Below, piece after piece: positions 1 through 10,682 of a stretch of 64,000 nucleotides of DNA. Both the position numbers and the translations under genes were made by a program. Location of the stretch: contig CM049985.1 in NCBI GenBank assembly GCA_016630955.3, forward strand, positions 2,170,001-2,234,000, written 5' to 3'. Below the pieces are notes generated by a model that had not been told where the DNA came from, searched no databases, and worked only from the letters and a program-made list of their open reading frames with translations. This stretch comes from Didymella arachidicola. Its lineage: Eukaryota > Ascomycota > Dothideomycetes > Pleosporales > Didymellaceae. Each line of letters opens with the position of its first letter. The stretch's first letter is position 1.

Positions 1-2617
1 AGAATGAGTACAGTGCAGGTGCCAACAACGTCACCTTCCCGGATGATGACTACATGAACCATTTGATGAAGCAATTCAGAGACTTGGGGATCAACGTGCC
101 CCTCATCAATAATGTAGCTTGGCCAAGCGGCATCAACGCCCCTGGTACGGAGGCCTCTGTCGATATCTACGGTCACGACGCGTATCCCTTAGGTATGAAC
201 TGTACAGACCCAAAATACTGGGTCAATGATGCCCTGCCAACCAACTGGCGTGAAACGCATCTTGAGCAAAGCCCGAGCACACCCTATATGCTTGTCGAGT
301 ACCAGGGTGGAGCCTATCAGCCGTGGGGTGGTGATGGTTTCGAGAAATGCGCAGAATTCACCAATCACGAATTCGAACGAGTATTCTACAAGAATAATAT
401 TGCTGCAGGCGCGACAATATTCAACGTGTATATGGTAAGAAACTTGCTCACACGAGTTAAGACTCAGCAATGATTACTCACATCTGCAGACATTTGGTGG
501 TACGAACTGGGGCAACCTTGGTCATGCAGGCGGCTATACATCGTGAGAAAGAATCTTGAATTTTGGGCCAACATGTAGCTGATGGTTGACAGATACGACT
601 ATGGTGCAGCCATCACCGAAGAGCGCCAAGTCCACCGCGAGAAGTATAGTGAAGCGAAGTTGATCGCAAACTTCGTGCACGCATCGCCAGCTCTGGCTAG
701 TGCGGTGCCGGGGTACAATAGCAGTGGAATCTACACCGACAGCAAAGCTATCACCACGACACCGCTCTTTGGCAACAAGACCAACTTCTATGTTACGCGT
801 CAAACTACATACAACAGTATGGCATCGGTCTCATACAGGCTTAAAGTCCAGACAAGTACTGGCAATCTGACACTTCCACAACTTGGCGGACAGCTCTCCA
901 TTCATGGCCGTGACAGCAAGATTCATGTGACCGACTATGATGTTGGTGGCTTTAATCTGTTGTACTCAACAGCGGAGATTTTCACATGGAAAAAATACGG
1001 AAGTCGGAGCATTGTAGTCGTTTATGGGGGTCCAAACGAGCAGCATGAGCTTGCTGTGTCCAGGACAAGCGGCGCGACGGCTGTTGAAGGCTCAGGGTTG
1101 AAATTTGCGAATCGCAACGGTGATACCATCATCAACTGGCAGACTGACTCGAAACGTCGTGTTGTGCGGGTCGGCTCTGATCTCTACATCGTCATTGTCT
1201 CACGCAACGAAGCGTACAACTACTGGACCGTTAGCACTCTACCAGCAGGCAGCGCATATTCGCACAACTATACACCGTCGTCCGATCTGATCGTTCATGC
1301 CGGGTACTTGGTCCGAAGCGCCTCTATCTCGAACGGTAAGATCGGGCTCGTAGGCGATATCAATGCGACCACCACCGTGGAAGTCATTGGCGGCGCACAT
1401 GAAGACATCAAGGGTTTGACCTGGAATGGGAAAGATTTGAACGCCAGACTTGATCGAAATGGATTCTTGAGCGGCAGTGTCTCTTTCTCATCACCGAGGG
1501 TAGAGATCCCAGACTTGAGTGCGCTGACATGGAAATCCATCGATGCACTACCGGAGCTCCAGTTTAACTATGATGATTCTGCATGGATCAACGCTGACCA
1601 TATCCAAACCAATAACACTTATTGGAATCTCACGACTCCGACTGTGCTCTGGGGCGCCGAGTATGGCTACAACACTGGTTCGCTTATCTTCCGTGGTCAC
1701 TTTGCCGCCACAGGCGACGAGACCATGCTGCATCTTAACGTCTCTGGTGGCTCCGCTTTCGCGTTCTCGGCATGGGTCAACTCCACCTTCCTCTCATCTT
1801 GGACCGGAACAGGCGACGCTGCAATCGCAAACCAGACCCTCTCACTCCCAAAACTGAAGCGTGGGTCTAACTACGTCTTGACCATTCTTGTCGACCATAT
1901 GGGCCACAACGGCAACTGGTAAGTCCCGCTGTGCACATCGCTCTTTGTAATAATTCGAACTAACGCCCCAGGTTTGTGGGCTACAACGAAATGAAGACAC
2001 CCCGGGGCATCCTCGGTTACAGCTTCCCAAGCCACACGCCCACATCATCGAATTCCACACGCCCAGACGACGGCATCCGCTGGAAGATCACTGGAAACCT
2101 CGGCGGCGAAGACTACCACGGCGGCCCGCGAGGACCCATGAACGAAGGCGCTTTGTACCCCGAGCGCAATGGCTTCCACCTTCCTTCATCACCGACAGAG
2201 TCCTGGGCCAGTGATGCTGGCCCTGCGTCTGGACTCAGCAAACCAGGCGTAAGATTCTATCAAACTACGTTCAAGCTTGACATTCCGAAGGGATGGGATG
2301 TACCGTTGTCCTTTATCTTCAATGGAGATGAGTTTACCGGTCGTGGTCGGGGCTGGCGTGCTCAGCTTTGGGTTAATGGGTATCAATTTGGCAAGTTCGC
2401 GAATGGTATTGGACCGCAGAGAAGGTTTCCGGTGCCAGAAGGCATCTTCAACTATCGCGGTGAAAATACGGTGGCAATCAGTATATGGGCGTTAGAGGAA
2501 GGCGGCGCGATACCGAAGAGCATCGAGCTTGTCGCCGGTATGGCTGTGCAGTCTGGGTATGGCGAGATCACGCTCTCACCGATGAAGGGCTGGGAGGAGC
2601 GCGAGGGTGCTTATTGA
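1..2617 (+). CDS. Beta-galactosidase, GH35 family (5' end outside window)
   Basis: Hydrolyses terminal beta-galactosides, probably outside the cell. Exons that fit are 1-434, 490-542, 593-1918 and 1972-2617; all joins keep the frame. The window opens on NEYSAG, so the acid/base Glu of the family ENEY motif falls at the window edge (inferred). Visible hallmarks are the nucleophile region MLVEYQGG, the TFGGTNWGNLG block created by the first splice, and C-terminal jelly-roll sequence such as FVGYNEMKTPRG. About 820 residues are present; fungal secreted members are near 1,000, so roughly the first fifth is missing. A secretion signal would lie upstream and cannot be checked. Family assignment is firm; substrate preference is not readable. 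Confidence 0.93.
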
Positions 2618-2735
2618 AATTGTTGCCAGGCTGGTTATCAGTGGTACAGCTTTCTTCTCGACCCGCTACAAGACAGGCAATAAGCTCTTATTCATCTTTA
2701 CCACTTCAATCTCCTTGCCATGCTGCGACAATGAA

Positions 2736-4023
2736 TCACAATTGGCTTCCTTTGGGCTGCAGAATCTGCACGATCTCAAACCTCTTCTGCGTATCAGCCT
2801 CATCAAACAGCGCCCTCCACCCGAGCTCCGATCGCTCCTTCGCATTAAACAACGCCTTCATCACCACATCATACCCTGTGATCCTCCGCTCATCAAGCTT
2901 CCCCAGCACCCCGGGTTCTGGCACAATGCCATCCATGATAACGACCTGACTACCTTTCCGCAACGCCGGAATCAACGCCCTCAAGATCCGCAGACAATAC
3001 TCCGTCGGCCAGTCATGTAAAATGAATCTTAGGAAGTAGACACTCGCACCACAGACAGGCTGCGTTGTAAAGAAATCATGCGCCTGGAATTTAACACGCT
3101 CGTGAGTGGGTTCGTTGCTGTCGAGTGCGGACGCCACAACCTCCGGCCGATCCTGCACCACAAATTGCATGTGTGGGAATTTCTCTGCCAACGCGAAGGC
3201 AACATGGCCACGACTCCCTCCGACGTCTACCACAGTGCCATGCGTGTGCGGCGTCCAATCATATGCAAAAACAAAGTCGACACCCAGTGTAAAACTATTG
3301 GCTAGGAATCCCATGGCACCAGCAAATTGTTGAGCCCGCTCGGGCTGTGTGGCGAGGTGATCGAAGAAACTCAGTGGGGTACTGTTCGCAGACTATAAGC
3401 TGTGCGGCTCATGTCCTGGGTTCCGGGAAACTGCTCCATCACATCGGCGACGTGGTGTGTGCTCTTACCCGTGGGGAGCCCGCACTCCATCAGACCGGTG
3501 AGAACAAGCATGGACAGCATGGCTTTTGAGGCGGCTGTGTGCGAGACCCGATCTTCAGGAAGGCTGTTGATCAAATAGCGAGCGGAGCCATGTCGAACCA
3601 GCGTTCGCGTGTCGTCGACGTGCATGCCGGTCCTGAGTGCGAGATCTGAAATCGACATTGCTGAACCGTCAGATGGGAGAGCTGCTGGTATCTTGAAGTG
3701 GGGCAAGCCATGGACGCTGACGAGATTTGACATCTGCATTCCGGTCAGCACTGATGTACAGAGGCATTGGAAACCTAGCAGACCTCGCTGTTATGAGATG
3801 TGATAACTCCGAGTGGGCCAAGAAGGTGGCAACGCAGTTCATCGATTGCCTCGAGAGCGGCTTGACGCGCTGCATCTGCTTCGGCCGATAGCTTCAGAAT
3901 CGGTGGATAGTCATGATCGAAAGACGGCTGTGGTAGTCCGCTGTCTCTAATGAACTTATTCGCTTCAGCTGTTCTCTCTTGGATGATATTGGTAAGACTG
4001 TGAAGTACGCTAGCTGCGGCCAT
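2736..4023 (-). CDS. SAM-dependent O-methyltransferase (COMT type), reading frame apparently broken
   Basis: Transfers a methyl group from S-adenosylmethionine to a hydroxyl of a small molecule, as in fungal secondary-metabolite methyltransferases. Exon 1 is 3784-4023; a 50-bp intron (3734-3783) joins HNSE to MSNLVSV. The second exon holds the winged-helix dimerisation part, then VVDVGGSRGH (SAM site), FLRFILHDWP (catalytic His) and the family C-terminus. Near 3389 the frame shifts: upstream reads TAYSL, downstream reads NSTPLSFFDHL in another frame, and one extra base would restore the usual family sequence. A 50-nt intron with a weak GT (gtttcc) could also restore frame, but would delete a conserved stretch. 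It may be a pseudogene, a sequencing error or an unusual splice. No polyketide or NRPS gene lies nearby. Confidence 0.82.
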
Positions 4024-4443
4024 CTTTGTTGTGTGTACAATGTATCCATTGCGTTCGACCAGCAGGTAGGAGACAGTTCCAGACAGCCCAGCGATGATAA
4101 ATCGTTCCGCACTTCCAAGGAAAGGATCGTTCCGGGACCTTTAGCCAAGGACCTCTCACTGGAGGAGCTTTTGCGGGGTAGATGTAATCGGGTAAGGGTA
4201 AGCAGTAAGCACAGATGGATCAGAAACACGGATATGAAAGCCCGAGTACCCAACCAACCCTTCGAGCTGAGTGGATAATGGCATTAAAAAATATCAATGA
4301 AACTATTAGGACTCTCAAACTAGCCTCCTTCGAAGAGTCGCGAAATGTCGCACAAGCTGTGTTCAAAGGCGAAACTCACCACGCAGAAGAAGATGATAAA
4401 GCCTCAAAGAAAGACACTATCCTCCACTGATGTGCCATGTACC
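4024..4443. other. Intergenic, no gene seen
   Basis: This holds the 5' flank of the methyltransferase and the 3' flank of the LtrA-like gene. Short open frames here have no domain-like content. I see nothing else. Confidence 0.5.
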
Positions 4444-5869
4444 TCACGTAAATACAGCCAACTTTGCCCTAGTATTAATAGCGCCTAAAGACCCGGCTAA
4501 TGTGCCTTCCTCTTTGGCAGCCTTACACGGGTGATGATAACAGACGACCAGCACCAGGCAGATCGTCGGTATCATCCACGCGCCCCCAAGCCATGCAAAC
4601 ATCTGGTTGTCATTGAATCGAATCGCAGAAAGGCAGCATAGGGCCAGACCAAACATGAGGCAGATGGCTGAGCGGAAGTAAATTGAAGCGCGACGCTGAA
4701 CTTTCGGAAGCGAGAGAAGCCCGAGGGAGGTGATCAGAATGAGCGCCAGACCACCCTATCTCATATCAGCATTCAGCAAAAATTTCGCCAGTACTGTTAT
4801 TGGTGGAGTTGCTTGCCCAAAGCGCGAACAGAGTACCCTCAGGATACTGTGGTACGGTGCTGAAGTTAATCAGGTCCAAGAGCCATAGCAACGCTGGGAG
4901 GAGATCAGCTTCCCACGCATTCATTGCTTCAACAGCTTGTCGCCAGATGATGAGCAAAGACACACCCTGCAGTACGAGTACTAGCACAAGGTGAAGTGGA
5001 AAGTGCAAGAAGGACCATATCTGCTGCTTGATGCTGCCGAAATGCTCTTCCTGTATGCGATCGAAGTACAGCTGATAGAACCAATAAATGATCAGGAAGG
5101 CGGCGATTATCTGACCCACTACTGCAGCTGACCAAAGGAACTCGTTCTTGACAATCTTTGAGATCGACTTGCAGATAACAATGATGCCTTCCCCAAGGAT
5201 AATCAAGGACAGAAGGGACATTCGCTGTACCATGTGTGTCCCCTTCAACGATATGGCTTTCCACTTCGGTACACAGGAGACAGCGACGGTAAGGATGGTC
5301 TCCGAGATAGCTATAATGCACCATGCGATATAGGTGTTCGACTCCTCCGCACCAAGTGTAGTGTCCGGAAAGATAGGTGCTAGTGCACCATAAAGAACCG
5401 CGGCAGCGAGTGTTGATGCCATGATCAATGCGATGGGAAGAATTGAAGCCCTAAACTTCTTGGTATAGAGTAGGGTTATACCATATTGAGTGAACAGAGT
5501 CAGACGGAAGACCATCAAGATCAACCCGAACGCCTTGTAAATCTTGAAATTCCATTGAGCTTGGCCGGGCTTCCACTGAGGTCCGATCACAGCAAAACCG
5601 GCCATGACGCCGAAGTGGATCGCCTTGGCTGTACATTCGAAGACAGAGTCGGCGCTGAAGCGTACATCGTAGAGTGACACTTGGTACCAAGTAAGCCAGA
5701 GTGAGCTGAAGAAGCCAACGTATTCTCTCAGGGAGCATCGATCGTTGATCTCGAGCATGGACGGAAATGTGGTTAGGTTTGCCACGAAGTACAGGTCGTA
5801 GAACAGCTCTGCTGTTGTCGCTTCTGCATGACGATGAAATGCTGGGTTTTCATGTAGCAAGCAGCCCAT
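4444..5869 (-). CDS. LtrA-like polytopic membrane protein
   Basis: A multi-pass membrane protein of the low-temperature-requirement A family; its function in fungi is poorly known. The signature AELFYDLYFVANLTTFP sits near the N-terminus, followed by about eight to ten hydrophobic segments. The main exon ends around 4766-4850. Downstream, ALILITSLGLLSL and MFGLALCCLSA continue in a frame reached by an intron ending ATAG before 4740; a donor at GTACCA after FST fits, but the boundary is uncertain. The ATG at 5867-5869 (MGCLLHEN) is the first available. The frame stays open upstream to about 6060 without an ATG but after a good acceptor (TTTAG), so a further 5' exon is possible. Confidence 0.8.
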
Positions 5870-6536
5870 GTTGCCGAAGTTGGGTTGAGAGGGGTCAATA
5901 GCGTGCGTATGTGCCTCAGCCTTGTGTTGCTGTTCAAGGTCGACCTCAGAGTTGCTTGTATTCACGTAATGATGCGCCGTGGACGAAGGCTCGACAAGAG
6001 GGGTGGCAAAGAAACGAAGTCGAGTTTTCTCCTCATGATGGTGAGCTTCGTGATCCAGCTAAACCGCAGATGTAGTGCCCAGAACTCAAGCCATTGACGA
6101 TCATATAAGGTGGCGATTCGAAACTGAGCAGTATTTCCAGATTGGTCCGTCTTAAAGAGCCTCTTTATTCGCCTTGAATTGTGAGCCATGAGGTTGAAGC
6201 GCGTGGCAACCTGGGCGAGTTTTGTGGGACGTAGGGCATTCCCTCTCGCCAAATATGCGTCTTGGTGATCACTGTCCTGTTCTCAATTGCTGTACAAATT
6301 GGACGGATGTTCCTTGTTGCGTAGAGCCGTGCGTGCAAGAATTGCCGTTGTGCACTTCTGTGTCACTCCAGTTGGGTCGAGACCTGGGGTATGTCACCAG
6401 TAGAAATCTCATCAGTAGAAACCTCACCGGTCAACGCCGCAGCCAGCAAATCGGGGGCCTGCATATGCGGTATATTGATTTGGATTACTGCAACGCATTC
6501 CACGCACTTTGATGCCTTACTGCGATTAGGCTAAGT
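5870..6536. other. Intergenic or 5' region of the LtrA-like gene
   Basis: The minus-strand frame upstream of the LtrA start stays open to about 6060 and could be an N-terminal exon. The remainder, to 6536, shows no supportable gene. Confidence 0.45.
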
Positions 6537-7121
6537 TCAAGTCGTTGATCTCCTTGCGGTAGCGATCAGTTCCCAAGCCTTGCCGCCGACTTTGTCTGCG
6601 CTGTGCGTGCACGCCTCCCAGCCAAGATCAAAGCAGGCCTTGTATTCGTCCCAGTCTGCTTGCGGACCGATCCAGACGATCTTTTGAACAGCACCATTCC
6701 CAAAAGCCGTCAAGTACTCGTTGACCAGACCAACACGCCGTGGGTAAACAAATAGCCAGACTGCAGCCTTTGCTGCCAGTGGCTCATGAAAACGCGTTCC
6801 GTACACGACACGGTGATTTGCTTGTGGCAGGTATGCGTTTGGACTTGGCGCGACTTCAACACCCACGATATCCGACGAGTAAGGCGCGGCGATGAGGAAT
6901 GCTTCAAGTAGGCCGAAGCCACTGCCGATGGAGAGCGTAAAGGCTGGCGCAGGCGGAAGGAGCGAGTGGATGTGTGCGACGAGCGGCGTGCTAAGGGCGA
7001 GACAACAGCCTGAGTAAACGGTAGCCTTGTCAGTCAGTTGGGGTAAGGGCAGCAGCTCTTGAACAGGAAGGAGTTTGTCTGCCTCGATTTCTTCGTCGCT
7101 GCTTCCGCAACTGTACGGCAT
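6537..7121 (-). CDS. Conserved-looking small protein with a Rossmann/methyltransferase-like fold
   Basis: A single-exon protein of 194 residues beginning MPYSCGSSDEE. The segment FTLSIGSGFGLLEAFLIAA resembles the glycine-rich SAM-binding loop of class I methyltransferases, followed by an acidic strand end (VGVEVAPSPN) and a Cys/Trp-containing C-terminal half. It lacks a recognisable catalytic motif, so the activity is unknown. It is divergent from the PFF1 gene, with 329 bp between the start codons, so the two may share a promoter. I do not recognise a named family. Confidence 0.65.
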   Translation of the reverse strand: MPYSCGSSDEEIEADKLLPVQELLPLPQLTDKATVYSGCCLALSTPLVAHIHSLLPPAPAFTLSIGSGFGLLEAFLIAAPYSSDIVGVEVAPSPNAYLPQANHRVVYGTRFHEPLAAKAAVWLFVYPRRVGLVNEYLTAFGNGAVQKIVWIGPQADWDEYKACFDLGWEACTHSADKVGGKAWELIATARRSTT

Positions 7122-7450
7122 TGCTTCCCGTGCTGGTCTGATCGACGCCTGCTAAACTTATCATGACACCTCTCAACGGATCGTGTAAAGTAAGTGAGGT
7201 GGTCGAGCGTTTGAGAGACTTTTGTGTTGATAGGGCGCACCGCAACTAGTCTCGGTTCTGAGTGCGCGCCATTCCGCGAGCCTCATCACATCATCGTGCA
7301 TGCAGGTTGGCCAGAGCTTCTCGCTTTAGCCTTCACCCCGCAGCAGCTGCCATTCCAACCATCACGCGTTGCGAGCAGCCACAGAACATCTCCGCCTCCA
7401 AAGAAGCTTGCGAAGCTCGAGTCGGTGTCGCTGCACCACAACTGTGCAGC

Positions 7451-10366
7451 ATGGCTCGCTACAATCCATTTTCCTTCACGCCGGGGCCTGTGAACTTCTT
7501 CGCGACACTTGTCTACGTAGCTCTATTCGCCGCCTTACTAGTCACCCATCTTCGAGTCCCCAACTACCCTTCCAAGAGCCCACAGGGCACAAACCTCTCT
7601 GAAGCTTGGAATGATCTTCAGCACATCACTCGTCAATTCCATCCATACAACAGCCGCGCCAACGACCGTGTACGCGACTATCTTTTGGCGCGCGTCAAGG
7701 ACGTCGTTGATTCTAAGAAGCTCAGCAAGCACGATGTCCAGATTATTGATGATGTCGCCTCCAATGCAACGTTCTCATCTGGAAACACAACAGTCTACTT
7801 CGAGGGAACCAACATCATCGTTGCCATACGCGGATCCGAGGATGATGAGCCGTTCTTTTCGTCCAATCAGAGCGCATCAACGTCTCGACGCCCGGACAAC
7901 GGCGGTGTGCTTGTCAACGCTCACTATGACTCTGTAAGCAGCGGCTATGGTGCTACAGATGATGGCGTGGGTGTCATCACCGTGCTGCAGCTGCTGTCAT
8001 ACTTCACCCAAGAGAAGAACTGGCCGAAGCGAACAATCATTCTTTTGCTGAACAACGGCGAGGAAGATTTCTTGAACGGAGCGAAGGCCTTTATGCGTCA
8101 CCCAATCTCACAAGTGCCTCACACTTTCCTCAATCTCGAGGGAGCTGGAGCAGGCGGTAGAGCAACTCTATTCCGCAGCACTGATACCGAAGTGACCAAG
8201 TATTATAGCGCGTCAAAGCATCCTTTCGGTACTGTTGTCAGCGGAGATGGCTTCAAAAAGGGGTTTATTCGCAGTGAGACAGACTACAGGGTCTTCTACG
8301 GCGAGCTTGGCCTGCGTGGCTTGGACGTCGCCTTTATGGAACCTCGAGCCCGATACCACACCGTCGAGGATTCAACCCGCGAGACATCGCTCAAGTCAGT
8401 GTGGCACATGCTTTCTGCATCTATTGCTACAGTGTCGGGATTGGCCTCAGATACCAGCGACAAGTTCAGCGGCAGTGAAGACGGGCGAGAAGACGGCAAG
8501 GTGAACGCTGGCACAGGTACAGATGCAGTGTGGTTCGACTTGCTAGGCCAAGCTTTCGTTGTGTTCCGCCTGCACACGTTCTTCGCCCTTTGTGTGACCT
8601 TACTAGTCGTCGCGCCACTTACCCTCATTGGCCTCACAGTTGGTCTGAGCAAGGCTGACAAGAACTATCTTTTCGCGCGAAAGGCCTATGTCCATTCGCC
8701 TGATGATGACGAGCCCGTCTATCTCTATGGCTGGCGGGGTTTCTTCCGCCTGCCGATTGTTTTTGTCATCGCAACAGCCGCCGTCATTGGGCTGGCGTAT
8801 CTTGTCGTACGCGTCAACCCCTTGATCGTCTATAGCAGCCCTTATGCTGTCTGGAGGTGAGTTACCAACTCCACGTTGAATTTTGATTACGACTAATCTA
8901 AATTCAGCATGATGATCTCGGCATGGGTCTCGTTCGCGTGGTTCTTCTCGCGTGGAGCCAGCGCAATGCGTCCATCTGCGTTGCAGCGCATGTACGGCTT
9001 GATCTGGCTGTTCGTCGGAAGCTTTATCCTTCTCGCATTCGTCACTGTGCTTGCGAACAACTACCAGCTAGCTGGTGGGTACTGGGCGCTTTTCTACTTT
9101 GCTGCAGTGTTCGCTGCTCTTTTATTGTCCTATTTGGAACTATTCTTCGCGCCCAAGAAGTCGGCCTATGCACAGACCTTCGACCTGATTGACGAAGACA
9201 CTCAGCCTTCCAGCCGACCTCTTACTGGGAATAGTACTCTACGCTCAGAGGATCGCCCAATTGATGACGACGAAGCCACCGAGACAACCTCTCTCCTCCG
9301 CGGCGATCAGCGGAGCTTCGCACGAGCGCGGCAAGGCAGCAGACGAGGATCCTCCGCTGAGGAAGATGAGTCGCGACCACTGGATCTTGGGCATCCATAC
9401 CCGGGAGAACAAGGATGGAGTGGAAAGTTGCCGAGTTGGATCTGGATCCTGCAGTTTTTGCTGCTAGTGCCCATCACGGTCATTCTCGTCGGCCAAGTTG
9501 CCTTGCTGCTGACATCGGCTCTCTACCAGACGCCATCAGATGGGAACTCGTCACTCTTCATTTACCTGTCTTTCGCCGTACTCACTACTCTGCTCATCGC
9601 GCCGGCCGGACCATTCGCTCATCGAATCACCTACCACATACCCACATTCTTGTTTTTGGTTTGCGTGGGGACTGTCATTTACAACCTCGTGGCATTCCCA
9701 TTCAGCAGGGAACATCGTTTGAAGGTGTACTTTGTCCAACAAGTCAACCTTGAAACGGGCATTAACACGGTATCCCTGACTGGTGTGGATGGCTACGTCC
9801 AGCAGGTCATTGGGCAGTTGCCGAGCGCGCAGGGAAAGTACGTGAACTGCTCCACATCCGACGTGGCGACTCGCAAAGAGCTCAAGAAGTGCGAATGGGA
9901 AGGCCTCCCCGCCAAAGTGGTTGCGGATCCATCCACCTTCAAAAACAAGTCTCGTACAGACAGCTGGCTCGACTATACAGTCACGAAGAGCAACAAGACT
10001 GGCGAGGCCACAATTCGTGTTCTAGGGCAGAATACGCGAGCGTGTCGTGTGCTGTTTGACACGCCGATCCGGGATCTGACGGTTGCCGGGGGTGGCTCAG
10101 ATCCCCGCTTCAAACGCACCGGCGAGCACGGCTCCCGCGAGGTGCGCCTTTGGCACCGAGAGTGGTCCGAACCCTGGAACTTGAGTGTTTCATGGGACGC
10201 TAAGGAGAAATCGAAGCTTTCTGGAAGGATGGTCTGCCTTTGGTCGGACGCTAACACAGGCGACATCCCTGCATTTGACGAGGTACAGCATTATCTGCCC
10301 ATTTGGGCGATCCCATCCAAGATCAGCGACGGTTTGGTCGAGGGCTACAAGCATTTCGAGATATGA
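7451..10366 (+). CDS. PFF1: Vacuolar membrane protease, M28 family (PFF1)
   Basis: A zinc metalloprotease of the vacuolar membrane with an N-terminal M28 domain and multiple membrane segments. Exons 7451-8856 and 8908-10366 join at AVW-S-MMISAW to give 954 residues, the usual family length. The start MARYNPFSFTPGP matches the family N-terminus although the frame is open further upstream. Metal ligands are visible in NAHYDSVSSGYGATDDG (His about 158, Asp about 170) and NNGEEDF (Glu pair about 204). Membrane helices follow the first anchor (about 15-35) and fill the centre, with an acidic Ser/Arg-rich loop and a large lumenal C-terminal domain. Confidence 0.95.
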
Positions 10367-10682
10367 GGCCTGTTAGAGTTTGGGCTTCCAGTCGCCAAAG
10401 CTGTCAGTCATCCTTGTTGCAAATTTTGTTTTGCTGCGATATCCCGACCGGACGCATTTCAGCATGGCGTTTCTGGTCATTTGCTTCTTCAAGCGTGATT
10501 TGATGCTTCATGCGTGTTTGTTATGGCCTCAAATAATGCTTGTTCGCAACTGTCCCTTGGTTTTGAATTGTCTCTTTTCCTCCGGCGCTCGCGACTGCGG
10601 TCCGTATTGTAGAGTATGGCATGTGCATCCTCATGTTCAACCTAATGGGAACGATTAACACGGCCTCTCTTACTTGCACATA
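10367..10682. other. Intergenic spacer, no gene seen
   Basis: The 316 bp between PFF1 and the coiled-coil gene. It must contain the PFF1 terminator and the next promoter; I see no distinct motif. Confidence 0.5.

Noticed and set aside
2736..5869. A secondary-metabolite cluster around the O-methyltransferase
   Set aside because: No polyketide synthase, NRPS, terpene cyclase or P450 is present within the window near this gene.
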